Shown here piece by piece: positions 1 to 9,513 of a stretch of 64,000 bases of DNA. The position numbers and the translations under genes are program-made. How positions within the stretch are numbered: position 1 is the stretch's first letter; each line of letters opens with the position of its first letter. The DNA is from Enterobacter pseudoroggenkampii (GTDB lineage Bacteria > Pseudomonadota > Gammaproteobacteria > Enterobacterales > Enterobacteriaceae). The DNA lies in NCBI RefSeq assembly GCF_026420145.1, contig NZ_JAPMLV010000004.1, positions 186,001-250,000 on the forward strand, read 5' to 3'. Under the pieces are notes generated by a model, which did not search any database, was not told the DNA's origin, and saw only the letters and a list, made by a program, of their open reading frames with translations.

Positions 1-344
1 CTGTTGCGCACTACCGGACGGACCACCACCTCCATCGCGCCATACGGGCAGGCGACCACGCAGGTTTTGCAGCCAATGCAGCGCTCCTGCATCACGTGCA
101 CAAAGCCTTTCTCGCGTTTAATCGCCCCGTTCGGGCAGACGTTGGCGCACGGTGCGTCTTCGCACTGGCGACAGATGGCGGCGGTGGAAATATTCACGCC
201 TTTGATGACGTGGATGCGCGGCAAAAACGTGTCAGGGGTAAGCGACGCGCAGTCCTGCTCCGCCTGATGGGAAACCACGCACGCCACTTCACAGGTACGG
301 CAACCAATACACTTACTGGCATCGGCCATAATAAAACGGTTCAT
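1..344 (-). CDS. hydN: HydN, 4Fe-4S electron-transfer protein (3' end cut by window)
   Basis: The first 114 codons read on the reverse strand from ATG at 344. The product begins MNRFIMADASKCIGCRTCE and carries ferredoxin-type cysteine clusters: CIGCRTCEVAC near residues 12-22, CRQCEDAPCANVCP in the middle, and CIGCKTCVVACP near 90-101. This is the HydN/HycB/DmsB-like polyferredoxin family, which passes electrons between formate dehydrogenase H and hydrogenase partners. In E. coli hydN is followed by hypF in an FhlA/sigma-54 operon; hypF would lie off the left edge. The C-terminal part is outside the window. The start is supported by the paralogous HycB start (MNRFVIADSTVCIGC) and an upstream GGAG. 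Confidence 0.95.
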   Translation of the reverse strand, partial: MNRFIMADASKCIGCRTCEVACVVSHQAEQDCASLTPDTFLPRIHVIKGVNISTAAICRQCEDAPCANVCPNGAIKREKGFVHVMQERCIGCKTCVVACPYGAMEVVVRPVVRN

Positions 345-378
345 CTGCTTCTCCAGCATTACAGTTATGCCCGGAGAT

Positions 379-396
379 ATTCATAAACCGTGCCAA
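379..396 (-). promoter_or_regulatory. Candidate sigma-54 promoter of hydN (degenerate -12)
   Basis: Reverse-strand TTGGCACG (-24 element) is followed after four bases by ATGAAT where TTGCW is expected. The GG-to-G spacing of 12 bases is correct but the -12 C is replaced by A. It lies about 35 bp upstream of the hydN start, downstream of FhlA-like motifs. Position fits a sigma-54 promoter; activity is inferred. Confidence 0.45.
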
Positions 397-440
397 TAAT
401 TAAATTATTGATTTTATTTGGTTTTAAAAATAAAAGCGGT

Positions 441-478
441 GCTGTCATCGTCACTTATGACGATGACAGCTGTCGACA
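441..478 (-). promoter_or_regulatory. 13-bp-arm hairpin plus TGTCGACA: possible ascG terminator and/or FhlA site for hydN
   Basis: Arms GCTGTCATCGTCA (441-453) and TGACGATGACAGC (458-470) are perfectly complementary around a CTTA loop. TGTCGACA, the core motif also seen upstream of hycB, follows at 471-478. Read on the reverse strand, the hairpin comes directly after the ascG stop and is followed by a T-rich stretch (ACCGCTTTTATTTTT), so it could terminate ascG. The TGTCA/TGTCGA content resembles the FhlA motifs between hycA and hypA. Both roles are inferred. Confidence 0.55.
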
Positions 479-1492
479 TCAGCGGTGCGGGCCGTCAATA
501 ACCGAGTCGCGCAGGACAAGCTCGCCGGAGAAAATTTGCTGATATTTAAACTCGCCGCCGTCGAGCATGAAGATCAGGCGGCTGATGGTCTCTTTGATCA
601 TCTCCGTTACCGGGATACGTACGCTGGAAAGCGACGGCACAATGTAAGGCGCGATGGCCACGTCGTCAAAACCGATCACCGACACCGCGTCCGGTGCGGC
701 TACGCCGCTGTCGTGCAGCTGCTTCATGGCGCCAATTGCCATGTCGTCATTACTCGCCACCAGCGCCGTAAAGCGTTCACCGCGAGCAAGCAGTTCGGAC
801 ACCGCCGCCGCGCCGCTGGCGGGGTTCCACTTCCCCTGCGCAATCAGCCCCTCGCGCAGCGGAAGACCGTGCTGCGCCAGCGCGTCCTTATAGCCGGAGA
901 GACGCTCAACCCCGGTGGGAGAATCCAGCGAGCCGGTGATAAAGGCGATCTCCCGATGCCCTTTCGCAATCAGCTGTGACACCGCGTCCTGGCTGGAGGC
1001 TTTATGATCCGACCACACGCAGTGGCTGCTGTTTTTACGCAGGCGGCGGTTGAGCACCATAATGGGCTGCTCGCACTTCTCGACGATCTCATCCATCTCT
1101 TCCACGCTCAGAAAACGCGGATAGATGATCACCGCGTCACAGCGCATATCGAGCAGATACTGGATCGCCTCGCGCTCTTCATCCGCGCTGTGCTTGCCGT
1201 CCGCGAGGATCAGCTGCCGCCCTTTCTCTTCCGTCATGCGCGCGGCGTGAAACAGCAGCTCGCTAAAGTAGACGCCGTGATAAAGGGTGTTCGTCACCAC
1301 CAGGCCCAGCGTCTGGGTACGTTTGGTCGCCAGGTTGCGCGCCAGCAAATTTGGGCGATAGCCGCTCTCTTCAATGGCCTGAAAAACCCTGTCTTTGGTC
1401 TCCTGGCTGACATAGCCATTTCCCGACAGCACCCGGGACACCGTGGCTTTCGAAACGCCTGCCCGCTTCGCCACTTCAAGCATCGTGGTCAT
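479..1492 (-). CDS. ascG: AscG, LacI-family repressor of the asc beta-glucoside operon
   Basis: The 337-residue product has an N-terminal LacI helix-turn-helix (MTTMLEVAKRAGVSKATVSRVLSG, residues 1-24). A periplasmic-binding-protein-like effector domain with the usual LacI signature (GLVVTNTLYHGVYFSELL) follows. ATG at 1492 gives the E. coli AscG start MTTMLEV; an upstream in-frame ATG at 1597 would add 35 unrelated residues and run into the ascF control region. AscG represses ascFB and is divergent from it. Close similarity to E. coli AscG across the whole length supports the name. The effector is not certain; aryl-beta-glucosides such as arbutin and salicin are the known substrates of the operon. 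Confidence 0.95.
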   Translation of the reverse strand: MTTMLEVAKRAGVSKATVSRVLSGNGYVSQETKDRVFQAIEESGYRPNLLARNLATKRTQTLGLVVTNTLYHGVYFSELLFHAARMTEEKGRQLILADGKHSADEEREAIQYLLDMRCDAVIIYPRFLSVEEMDEIVEKCEQPIMVLNRRLRKNSSHCVWSDHKASSQDAVSQLIAKGHREIAFITGSLDSPTGVERLSGYKDALAQHGLPLREGLIAQGKWNPASGAAAVSELLARGERFTALVASNDDMAIGAMKQLHDSGVAAPDAVSVIGFDDVAIAPYIVPSLSSVRIPVTEMIKETISRLIFMLDGGEFKYQQIFSGELVLRDSVIDGPHR

Positions 1493-1581
1493 GTTGTTAT
1501 TCCGTCTGCATCTGATGGAGCGCAGTGTACTGCACTGCAGAAAAATTGTCGCAGCGGTGAAATCACGCTTTTGGCTCCTGC

Positions 1582-1599
1582 TGGTGATCGTCGTCACGA
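1582..1599. promoter_or_regulatory. CRP-like palindrome in the ascG-ascF intergenic region
   Basis: TGGTGATCGTCGTCACGA has the two half-sites GGTGA and TCACG separated by six bases. Each differs by one base from the CRP consensus TGTGA-N6-TCACA. It lies midway between divergent ascG and ascF. Catabolite control of a sugar PTS operon is expected, but the site is a sequence match only. Confidence 0.45.
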
Positions 1600-1659
1600 A
1601 ATAAAAAAATGGTCAAAAAGCGATCTTGTTTCATCAAAAGAAACTCATGATGATTATGT

Positions 1660-1672
1660 GGAACCGGTTTCC
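1660..1672. promoter_or_regulatory. Probable AscG operator
   Basis: GGAACCGGTTTCC is a near-palindrome centred on ACCGGT, the core of LacI/GalR-type operators. It closely resembles the TGAAACCGGTTTCA sites described for AscG in E. coli. It sits about 35 bp upstream of the ascF start, where a repressor would block transcription. Confidence 0.6.
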
Positions 1673-1706
1673 TACATTTCTCACAACGATAACAGGATCA
1701 CATCCG

Positions 1707-3158
1707 ATGGCCAAAAATTACGCTGCGCTGGCGAACGACGTTGTCAGCGCGCTGGGTGGCAAAGAGAACATCGTCGCCGTCACCCACTGCATGACGCGAC
1801 TTCGTTTCGTTCTGAAAGACGAAAGCCTTACCGATACCGCGCGCCTGAAAAGCATCAGCGGCGTGCTCGGCGTGGTGCGCACCGACAACCAGTGCCAGGT
1901 CATCATCGGCAACACCGTTTCGCAGGCGTACCGCGAAGTGGTGAGCCTGCTGCCAACCAGCCTGCAGCCTGCCGAACCGGAAGGCCCGCAAAAGCTGACG
2001 CTGCGTCGCATTGGCGCCGGGATCCTCGACGCGCTGATCGGCACCATGTCCCCGCTGATCCCGGCGATCATCGGCGGCTCAATGGTCAAGCTGCTGGCGA
2101 TGATCCTTGAGATGACCGGCGTGCTGCCAAAAGGCGCGCCGACGCTCACTATTCTGACCGTCATCGGCGACGGCGCGTTCTTCTTCCTGCCGCTGATGGT
2201 GGCGGCCTCGGCGGCGGTGAAGTTCAAAACCAACATGTCGCTGGCCATCGCCATTGCGGGCGTGCTGGTGCACCCGAGCTTTATCGAGCTGATGGCGAAA
2301 GCCGCGCAGGGCGAACACGTTGAGTTCGCCTTTATCCCGGTGACGGCGGTGAAATACACCTACACCGTCATCCCGGCGCTGGTGATGACCTGGTGCCTGT
2401 CATACATCGAGCGCTGGGTGGATCGCATCACCCCGGCGGTAACCAAAAACTTCCTCAAGCCGATGCTGATCGTTCTGATTGCCGCCCCGCTCGCCATCGT
2501 GCTGATTGGACCGCTAGGGATCTGGATCGGTAGCGCCATCTCCGCGCTGGTTTACACCATTCACGGCTATCTGGGCTGGCTCTCCGTGGCCATCATGGGC
2601 GCGCTGTGGCCGCTGCTGGTCATGACCGGGATGCACCGCGTGTTTACGCCAACCATCATTCAGACCATTGCCGAAACGGGCAAAGAAGGGATGGTCATGC
2701 CGTCGGAAATCGGCGCCAACCTGTCGCTCGGCGGTTCGTCGCTGGCGGTGGCGTGGAAAACCAAAAACCCGGAGCTGCGCCAGACGGCACTGGCGGCGGC
2801 GGCCTCCGCCATCATGGCGGGGATCTCTGAACCGGCCCTGTACGGCGTGGCGGTGCGTCTGAAACGTCCGCTGATCGCGAGCCTGATCAGCGGCTTTATC
2901 TGCGGCGCGGTTGCCGGTATCGCGGGTCTTGCCAGCCACTCGATGGCGGCACCGGGGCTGTTTACCAGCGTACAGTTCTTCGACCCGGCGAACCCGATGA
3001 CCATCGTCTGGGTGTTTGGCGTGATGGGTCTGGCAGTGGTGCTGTCGTTTGTCCTGACCCTGATACTAGGCTTTGAGGATATTCCGGTCGAAGACGACGC
3101 CGAAAAAGCGCGCGCCCTGCAGACCGCACCGGTACAGAACAACGCAGCAAAAGCATAA
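1707..3158 (+). CDS. ascF: AscF, PTS beta-glucoside transporter EIIBC
   Basis: The 483-residue protein transports and phosphorylates aryl-beta-glucosides across the inner membrane. The N-terminal EIIB domain has the phosphorylatable cysteine at residue 28 in AVTHCMTRLRF. It is joined to a multi-spanning EIIC domain with the conserved cytoplasmic loop GISEPALYGVAVRLKRP. There is no EIIA domain, so phosphate must come from another EIIA, probably Crr. The start is ATG at 1707 (MAKNYAAL, as in E. coli), preceded by AGGA at 1694; an upstream ATG at 1626 would include the operator. ascB follows after an 18-bp gap, so the two genes form one operon. Confidence 0.95.
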   Translation: MAKNYAALANDVVSALGGKENIVAVTHCMTRLRFVLKDESLTDTARLKSISGVLGVVRTDNQCQVIIGNTVSQAYREVVSLLPTSLQPAEPEGPQKLTLRRIGAGILDALIGTMSPLIPAIIGGSMVKLLAMILEMTGVLPKGAPTLTILTVIGDGAFFFLPLMVAASAAVKFKTNMSLAIAIAGVLVHPSFIELMAKAAQGEHVEFAFIPVTAVKYTYTVIPALVMTWCLSYIERWVDRITPAVTKNFLKPMLIVLIAAPLAIVLIGPLGIWIGSAISALVYTIHGYLGWLSVAIMGALWPLLVMTGMHRVFTPTIIQTIAETGKEGMVMPSEIGANLSLGGSSLAVAWKTKNPELRQTALAAAASAIMAGISEPALYGVAVRLKRPLIASLISGFICGAVAGIAGLASHSMAAPGLFTSVQFFDPANPMTIVWVFGVMGLAVVLSFVLTLILGFEDIPVEDDAEKARALQTAPVQNNAAKA

Positions 3159-4601
<1,443 letters not shown>

Positions 4602-4607
4602 CCTGTT

Positions 4608-4643
4608 GCCCTCACCCCAGCCCTCTCCCACAGGGAGAGGGAG
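4608..4643. repeat. 36-bp enterobacterial hairpin repeat, copy 1
   Basis: The element contains CCCTCACCCC followed by a perfect 9-bp inverted repeat CCCTCTCCC-ACA-GGGAGAGGG (4621-4641). A second copy at 44028-44063 differs at one position (G at 4620, A at 44040). It lies between the convergent ends of ascB and hycI, so it could act as a 3'-end hairpin for both; it has no T-run. Confidence 0.85.
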
Positions 4644-4652
4644 ATGGGTTTG

Positions 4653-4684
4653 GTAGGCCGGGTAAGGCGAAGCCGCCACCCGGC
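4653..4684. repeat. REP element (ascB-hycI gap)
   Basis: This is a palindromic GTAGGCCGGGTAAGGCGAAG...CCACCCGGC unit. The same sequence recurs at 26092-26123 and in inverted form at 58656-58687. It is typical of REP/BIME units in enterobacterial 3' intergenic regions. Confidence 0.85.
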
Positions 4685-4689
4685 ACTGC

Positions 4690-5145
4690 TCAGAGCCGGG
4701 AGAAATCCCCGTCCCCAACCCACTCCGCAAGCCTTGAATACACCACTTCCACCGCCGCTTTCACCGGCGGCGTCATCGGGTAATAAAACCCGACAATATC
4801 CGGCTGAATCCCCAAAAAGAGCACCTCGCCCACGTCACTTTTGATCTGATCCACCAGATAATTCAGCGGCATATTGTGGGTGGTCATCATAAACATCTCG
4901 GCGATGTCGTCCGGGTCAATCAGGCGGATCTCGCCGGGGTTGAGTCCCATATCGGTGGCATCGACGATTAACAGCCTGTCCGGGCGCAGTTCGCGAATGG
5001 CGACCACGTCGTTTTCCGGCGCGCTGCCGCCGTCAATCACCACCCAGCTGCCCTGCGGGTTCGCGGCGCACATCTCCGCCAGCAGCGGACCCGCGCCGTC
5101 ATCGCCCATCATGCTGTTGCCGACACACAGTAAAACGTCAGTCAC
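4690..5145 (-). CDS. hycI: HycI, hydrogenase-3 maturation endopeptidase
   Basis: HycI removes the C-terminal peptide of the HycE large subunit after nickel insertion. The 151-residue product carries the M52 nickel-binding residues Asp16 (GNSMMGDDGAG), Asp62 (VDATDMG) and His90 (MMTTHNMP). It is about five residues shorter at the C-terminus than the E. coli protein. It is the last gene of the hyc operon and overlaps hycH by 8 bp, indicating translational coupling. Its substrate site (Arg537/Met538 of HycE) is encoded in the same operon. Confidence 0.96.
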   Translation of the reverse strand: MTDVLLCVGNSMMGDDGAGPLLAEMCAANPQGSWVVIDGGSAPENDVVAIRELRPDRLLIVDATDMGLNPGEIRLIDPDDIAEMFMMTTHNMPLNYLVDQIKSDVGEVLFLGIQPDIVGFYYPMTPPVKAAVEVVYSRLAEWVGDGDFSRL

Positions 5146-5548
5146 GTAATCTCCTCACCATCAGGTAGATGGCACTCTCCTGATGAATATCATGCAGCAT
5201 GCCGAGCAGCGTTTTGCTCCACGCCTGCTGCTCTGGGGTTTGCCTGCCGAGCGCCGCGTCAAAGGCGTTGGCGAGCATCGCAATGTGGTTGGCATCGATC
5301 ACGATCTCGCCGTACTTCGGCACGCCTTCCATCTTGCGACGCGCCGTACTGCCCTCCTCCAGCGTGGCGATCCACGCCAGATATTCGGACCACGGACAGC
5401 TCAGCGCCGCCTCCAGGCAGTCGATCACCCCGAGGTGATGCCCAATCGCCAGGCTGTAATAGACCACCTGCTGCGCCGCATCCGGCGTGGCATCGTTCTC
5501 ATCAATAAACTTACGGCTCAGCTGGCTGAACACCACCGTTTCACTCAT
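5138..5548 (-). CDS. hycH: HycH, hydrogenase-3 assembly/processing protein
   Basis: The 136-residue HycH family member is known in E. coli to be needed for processing of the HycE precursor. It has no recognised catalytic motif and no membrane segment. Identity rests on full-length resemblance (start [18 protein letters not shown], end YLMVRRLRD) and position. It overlaps hycG by 4 bp and hycI by 8 bp. It is cytosolic; its exact biochemical role is not shown by the sequence. Confidence 0.94.
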   Translation of the reverse strand: MSETVVFSQLSRKFIDENDATPDAAQQVVYYSLAIGHHLGVIDCLEAALSCPWSEYLAWIATLEEGSTARRKMEGVPKYGEIVIDANHIAMLANAFDAALGRQTPEQQAWSKTLLGMLHDIHQESAIYLMVRRLRD

Positions 5549-6312
5549 CGGATACGCGCCTCATCCACGATGCTGTTCAGGTTCGCCACGATCTCATTGA
5601 GACGCGGATCGTTTTCCGCCTCCAGCCAGCGTGCGACCTGATGCTCGCCCTGGCTCAGCAGGCGCAGATAGTCGTCGGCAATCTGACGGCCGTAGCGGTA
5701 GCCCGCCAGCCTGCGCGCCGTGCGATCCACCTTCACCCGCAGCGGCTGCACCATATCCGGGTGCAGAATGGCCGCTGGCTGGTTGTCCAACTCGCCCGGC
5801 TCGCGCGCGTGGATTTTTTGCTCCAGCAGGCCAAGCGCCATGGCAAAGCCGTACAGCGTGGCGGCAGGCGTCGGCGGGCAGCCCGGAATGTAGACGTCCA
5901 CCGGCACGATTTTGTCGGTGCCGCCCCAGACGCAGTAGAGGTCATGGAAGATGCCGCCGCTGTTGCCGCAGGCGCCGTACGAGATGCAGATTTTCGGATC
6001 AGGGGCGGACTGCCAGGCGCGCAGCGCGGGCGAGCGCATGGCGCGGGTGACGGCCCCGGTGAACAGCAGAATGTCCGCATGACGCGGAGACGGCACCACT
6101 TTGATGCCGAAGCGCTCCGCGTCAAACAGCGGCGACAGGGTGGCGAAGATCTCAATCTCGCAGCCGTTGCAGCCCCCGCAGTCCACGCGGTAGACGTAGG
6201 CCGAGCGTTTGATTTTTTTCAACAGCGACGCCTTCATGCTGGCGATGGATTCGTCCACCGTCATCGGCACCGGAATGCCGTTAGCGTCGCGCGGGCCCAG
6301 TAGGTTTTCCAT
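5545..6312 (-). CDS. hycG: HycG, [NiFe]-hydrogenase-3 small subunit
   Basis: The 255-residue NuoB-type small subunit holds the proximal 4Fe-4S cluster. Ligand cysteines are visible in [14 protein letters not shown] (near residues 44-55), [10 protein letters not shown] and IPGCPPTP. It relays electrons between HycF and the nickel site of HycE on the cytoplasmic face of the membrane. Sequence up to residue 160 is almost identical to E. coli HycG. The start ATG at 6312 abuts the hycF stop. Confidence 0.97.
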   Translation of the reverse strand: MENLLGPRDANGIPVPMTVDESIASMKASLLKKIKRSAYVYRVDCGGCNGCEIEIFATLSPLFDAERFGIKVVPSPRHADILLFTGAVTRAMRSPALRAWQSAPDPKICISYGACGNSGGIFHDLYCVWGGTDKIVPVDVYIPGCPPTPAATLYGFAMALGLLEQKIHAREPGELDNQPAAILHPDMVQPLRVKVDRTARRLAGYRYGRQIADDYLRLLSQGEHQVARWLEAENDPRLNEIVANLNSIVDEARIR

Positions 6313-6854
6313 CAGCTGGCCTCTCTCATATGGCGGGTGATATCAATACGGTCGGACGGCAGCAGGCACTTCTGACGCTTGCACGCCGGGCAGGTTTCAA
6401 AGCTTTCGCGGTGATGCTCCGCACGGGCGTCGCCGTTGTGCTGCAGCAGCGCGATGGCGTAGTCGATCTCTTTTTGCACGGCGAACGGGCGTTTGCAGAC
6501 GCGGCAGTTGCACAGGTCAAAGTGCGACTGCTGCAGGAAGTCTTCTTTCTTCCACACCGCCAGCTCGTACTCCTGCGACAGGCGAATGGCGACCGTCGGG
6601 CAGACCTCCTCGCAGCGGCCGCAGAAGATGCAGCGCCCGAGGTTAAACTGCCAGGCCAGCTCGCCGGTTTTGAGATCCGTTTCCACCGTTAAAGCGTTCG
6701 ACGGGCAGGCGTTGACGCAGGCCGCGCAGCCGATGCACTGCTGCGGATTGTGCTCCGGCTTGCCGCGAAAGTTTTTATCCACCGGCATCGGCTCCAGCGG
6801 ATAGCTGCTGGTCTGCGTGCCCGTTTTGATCACTTTTTTGATAAAGGTAAACAT
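6312..6854 (-). CDS. hycF: HycF, formate hydrogenlyase 2x[4Fe-4S] subunit (NuoI-like)
   Basis: The 180-residue polyferredoxin has two canonical clusters: [12 protein letters not shown] (residues about 41-52) and [12 protein letters not shown] (about 75-86). A third cysteine-rich region (CNCRVCKRP and CPACKRQKC) follows and may bind metal. It is the NuoI-like link between HycB and HycG in the formate hydrogenlyase arm. It sits between hycE (9-bp gap) and hycG (1-bp overlap) in the hyc operon. Confidence 0.96.
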   Translation of the reverse strand: MFTFIKKVIKTGTQTSSYPLEPMPVDKNFRGKPEHNPQQCIGCAACVNACPSNALTVETDLKTGELAWQFNLGRCIFCGRCEEVCPTVAIRLSQEYELAVWKKEDFLQQSHFDLCNCRVCKRPFAVQKEIDYAIALLQHNGDARAEHHRESFETCPACKRQKCLLPSDRIDITRHMREAS

Positions 6855-6863
6855 GGCGAGTCC

Positions 6864-8573
6864 TTATTTCAGCGGCGAGTTCTTACGCTCGATGCTGTAG
6901 CGCTCAAGCTCTTTGTACGGCACCACCTGGCTTTTCTTCTTGCGCACATCGACCACGGTCATGCGGTCGGTGCAGGAGTAGCACGGGTCGAGGCTGCCGA
7001 TGATCAGCGGCGCGTCAGACACGGTGTTACCGCGCAGCATGTAGCGCAGGGTTGGCCAGTTGGCGTAGGTGGCCGCGCGGCAACGCCAGCGGTAGAGCTT
7101 CTGGTTGTCGCCGGTCATGCTCCAGTGGATATCGTCCCCGCGCGGCGCTTCGGCAAAGCCGAGGGCAAAGCGGTTCGGGATGTAGGTGAAGCCCTCCACC
7201 ATCAGCGGGCCGCCCGGCAGGTTGTCCAGACCAAAGTCGATCATATTCAGCGCGGTGAACACCTCGTTGATGCGCACCTTGAGCCGCGAGATGACGTCAC
7301 AGCCCTGCTCGCTGTGCACGGTCATCGGCAGCAGGCCGTAGCCGACGAACGGGTGATCGGCGCGGGTATCGCGGGCGTGGCCGCTGGCGCGCACCATCGG
7401 GCCGACGTTGCTGAAGTCGCGGGCGATCTCCGGGTCAAGGCGGCCAATGCCGACGGTGCGCTGCTCGATGTTTGGCGTGCTGAGAAGCATGTCCACCAGC
7501 TCCTGCACGTCGCGGCGCATCTGCTGCGCCAGCTGGCGGGTCTGGATCATGTCGTCCTTCAGCAGGTCGCGGCGGATCCCGCCGATCAGGTTCAGGCCGT
7601 AGGTTTTACGCGCCCCGGTGAGGATCTCCGCCATCTTCATCGACGCTTCGCGCACGCGGAAGAACTGCATAAACCCGGAATCAAAGCCGACAAAGTGGCA
7701 GGCCAGGCCGAGGTTCAGCAGGTGCGAGTGCAGGCGCTCCACCTCCAGCAGAATGGCGCGGATCATCTGCGCGCGCTCCGGCACCACGATCCCCATGCCG
7801 TTCTCCACCGAGGTGGTGTAGGCGGTGCTGTGGGCAAAGCCGCAGATGCCGCACACGCGGTCAGAGAGGAAGGTCACTTCGTTGTAGCCCATGCGGGTTT
7901 CCGCCAGCTTTTCCATGCCGCGATGGACGTAGAACAGGCGGTAGTCGGCGTCGATAATGTTTTCACCGTCGACGAACAGGCGGAAGTGGCCCGGCTCGTC
8001 AGAGGTGACGTGCAGCGGGCCGATCGGCACCACGTTATTCTTCTTGCTGCCCAGCTCGTTGATAAACTCGTAGGTTTCGCTGTCGGTGGTCGGCGCCGGA
8101 CGCTGGCGGTAGTCCATGCTGTCTTTGCGCAGCGGATAGAGCTCGTCCGGCCAGTCGTCCGGTAGCACCAGGCGGCGCTCGTCCGGCAGGCCGACCGGCA
8201 CCAGGCCGTACATGTCGCGCACTTCGCGCTCGCCCCAGACGGCGGCAGGCACGCGCGGCGTGACGGACGGATATTCCGGCTTATTCGGGTCGACTTCGAC
8301 GCGCACGGTGAGCCAGCACTTCTCGCCCTGCTCCATCGACATCACATAGTACACCGCATAGCTGCCGCACAGCTGGCGCTCGTCGTTGCCGAACAGTACC
8401 GACAGCCAGCCGCCCTGCCGGTAGTAGAGAAACTCCACCACTTCCGGCAGGTAGTTCACCTTAATAGTGACGGTTACCTGGTCTTTGGTTTGCCAGGATT
8501 CCTCCAGCACCACGCCGGGGAAAGCCTGATGCAACGCGGCGAGATACTGCTGACCTTTCTTTTCTTCAGACAT
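6864..8573 (-). CDS. hycE: HycE, [NiFe]-hydrogenase-3 large subunit precursor
   Basis: The 569-residue protein joins an N-terminal NuoC-like domain (residues about 1-170) to a NuoD/large-subunit domain. The Ni-Fe ligands are in RVCGICGFAHS and in the C-terminal DPCYSC. A 32-residue tail after Arg537 (beginning MTVVDVRKKK) is the peptide removed by HycI, so this is the unprocessed precursor. HycE reduces protons to H2 with electrons from formate. The hyp products in this window build its NiFe(CN)2CO site. Confidence 0.98.
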   Translation of the reverse strand: MSEEKKGQQYLAALHQAFPGVVLEESWQTKDQVTVTIKVNYLPEVVEFLYYRQGGWLSVLFGNDERQLCGSYAVYYVMSMEQGEKCWLTVRVEVDPNKPEYPSVTPRVPAAVWGEREVRDMYGLVPVGLPDERRLVLPDDWPDELYPLRKDSMDYRQRPAPTTDSETYEFINELGSKKNNVVPIGPLHVTSDEPGHFRLFVDGENIIDADYRLFYVHRGMEKLAETRMGYNEVTFLSDRVCGICGFAHSTAYTTSVENGMGIVVPERAQMIRAILLEVERLHSHLLNLGLACHFVGFDSGFMQFFRVREASMKMAEILTGARKTYGLNLIGGIRRDLLKDDMIQTRQLAQQMRRDVQELVDMLLSTPNIEQRTVGIGRLDPEIARDFSNVGPMVRASGHARDTRADHPFVGYGLLPMTVHSEQGCDVISRLKVRINEVFTALNMIDFGLDNLPGGPLMVEGFTYIPNRFALGFAEAPRGDDIHWSMTGDNQKLYRWRCRAATYANWPTLRYMLRGNTVSDAPLIIGSLDPCYSCTDRMTVVDVRKKKSQVVPYKELERYSIERKNSPLK

Positions 8574-8588
8574 AAAAATTCTCTTTAA

Positions 8589-9512
8589 TCACGCCACCAG
8601 CAAGGAGACGAACGCTAAAAATGCAAAACCAAAACCGGCCCAGGTGATGCGTGACGTTTCGACAAAACGCAGGCGCGCCATGCTGTTTTCGAACAGGGCA
8701 ATCACCAGCACGCCAACCAGCAGCTTGAGGACGGCAACCACGACGGCCAGCAGCAGACCGCCCGCGGAGAAGTGCGTCATCTGCCCCCACGGGAAGAAGA
8801 CGCCGACAAACATCTGCAGCACCACCAGCTGTTTGAGGCTGATGCCCCACTTCAGCACCGCGAAGCCGTAGCCGCTGTACTCGGTAAGCGGCCCTTCCTG
8901 CAGCTCCTGCTCGGCTTCGGCCAGGTCGAACGGCAGTTTGCCCATCTCAATGAAGGTGGCGAACGCGCAGGCGCACAGCGCCAGCACCAGCGGGATTGAG
9001 CGCGCCACCGGCCAGTGGTAAACGGTGTGGGTGATAAAGCTGATGTGGGTGGAACCCGCCACCTGCGCGGCGACCCACAGCCCCAGCAGCAGGATCGGCT
9101 CAACCAGCACGCCGAGCATCGCCTCGCGGCTGGCACCGATGCCGGTAAACGGGCTCCCGGTGTCGAGGCCCGCAATCGCAAAGAAGAAACGGGCGATGGC
9201 AAAGAGGTAGATAAGCGTAATCAGATCCCCGAGCGCCGGCAGCGGCGATCCTACCGTCACCACCGGCAGCGCGGTGGCGATGGTCAGCATGACGCCCACC
9301 ATCACGAACGGCGTCAGGCGGAAGACCCAGCCTGCGGCATCCGGCGCCACGCTCTGACGAGAAAGCAGTTTGAAGATATCGCGGTACTCCTGAAGCACCC
9401 CAGGCCCGCGACGGTTGTGCATCCGGGCGCGCGCCACGCGCGTGATGCCCGACAGCAGCGGCGCTACGGCGAACAGCACCAGCGCCTGAAGAATTGCCAG
9501 TAACAGACTCAT
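8589..9512 (-). CDS. hycD: HycD, formate hydrogenlyase membrane subunit (NuoH-like)
   Basis: The 307-residue integral membrane protein belongs to the NuoH/HyfC family, with several hydrophobic helices. The conserved loop MHNRRGPGVLQEYRDIFKLL appears near residues 32-51. A second loop with acidic residues, GKLPFDLAEAEQELQEGP, corresponds to the quinone/proton coupling loop of complex I relatives. It anchors the HycBEFG arm to HycC. It is separated from hycC by one base and from hycE by 15 bases. Confidence 0.96.
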   Translation of the reverse strand: MSLLLAILQALVLFAVAPLLSGITRVARARMHNRRGPGVLQEYRDIFKLLSRQSVAPDAAGWVFRLTPFVMVGVMLTIATALPVVTVGSPLPALGDLITLIYLFAIARFFFAIAGLDTGSPFTGIGASREAMLGVLVEPILLLGLWVAAQVAGSTHISFITHTVYHWPVARSIPLVLALCACAFATFIEMGKLPFDLAEAEQELQEGPLTEYSGYGFAVLKWGISLKQLVVLQMFVGVFFPWGQMTHFSAGGLLLAVVVAVLKLLVGVLVIALFENSMARLRFVETSRITWAGFGFAFLAFVSLLVA

Positions 9513-9513
9513 G

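Noticed and set aside
1004..2110. 368-codon forward-strand frame spanning ascG and ascF
   Set aside because: It crosses the divergent promoter region and overlaps both genes in another frame; low-complexity product.
6750..8165. 471-codon forward-strand open frame opposite hycE/hycF
   Set aside because: Antisense to HycE, whose motifs are intact; no ribosome site or domain.
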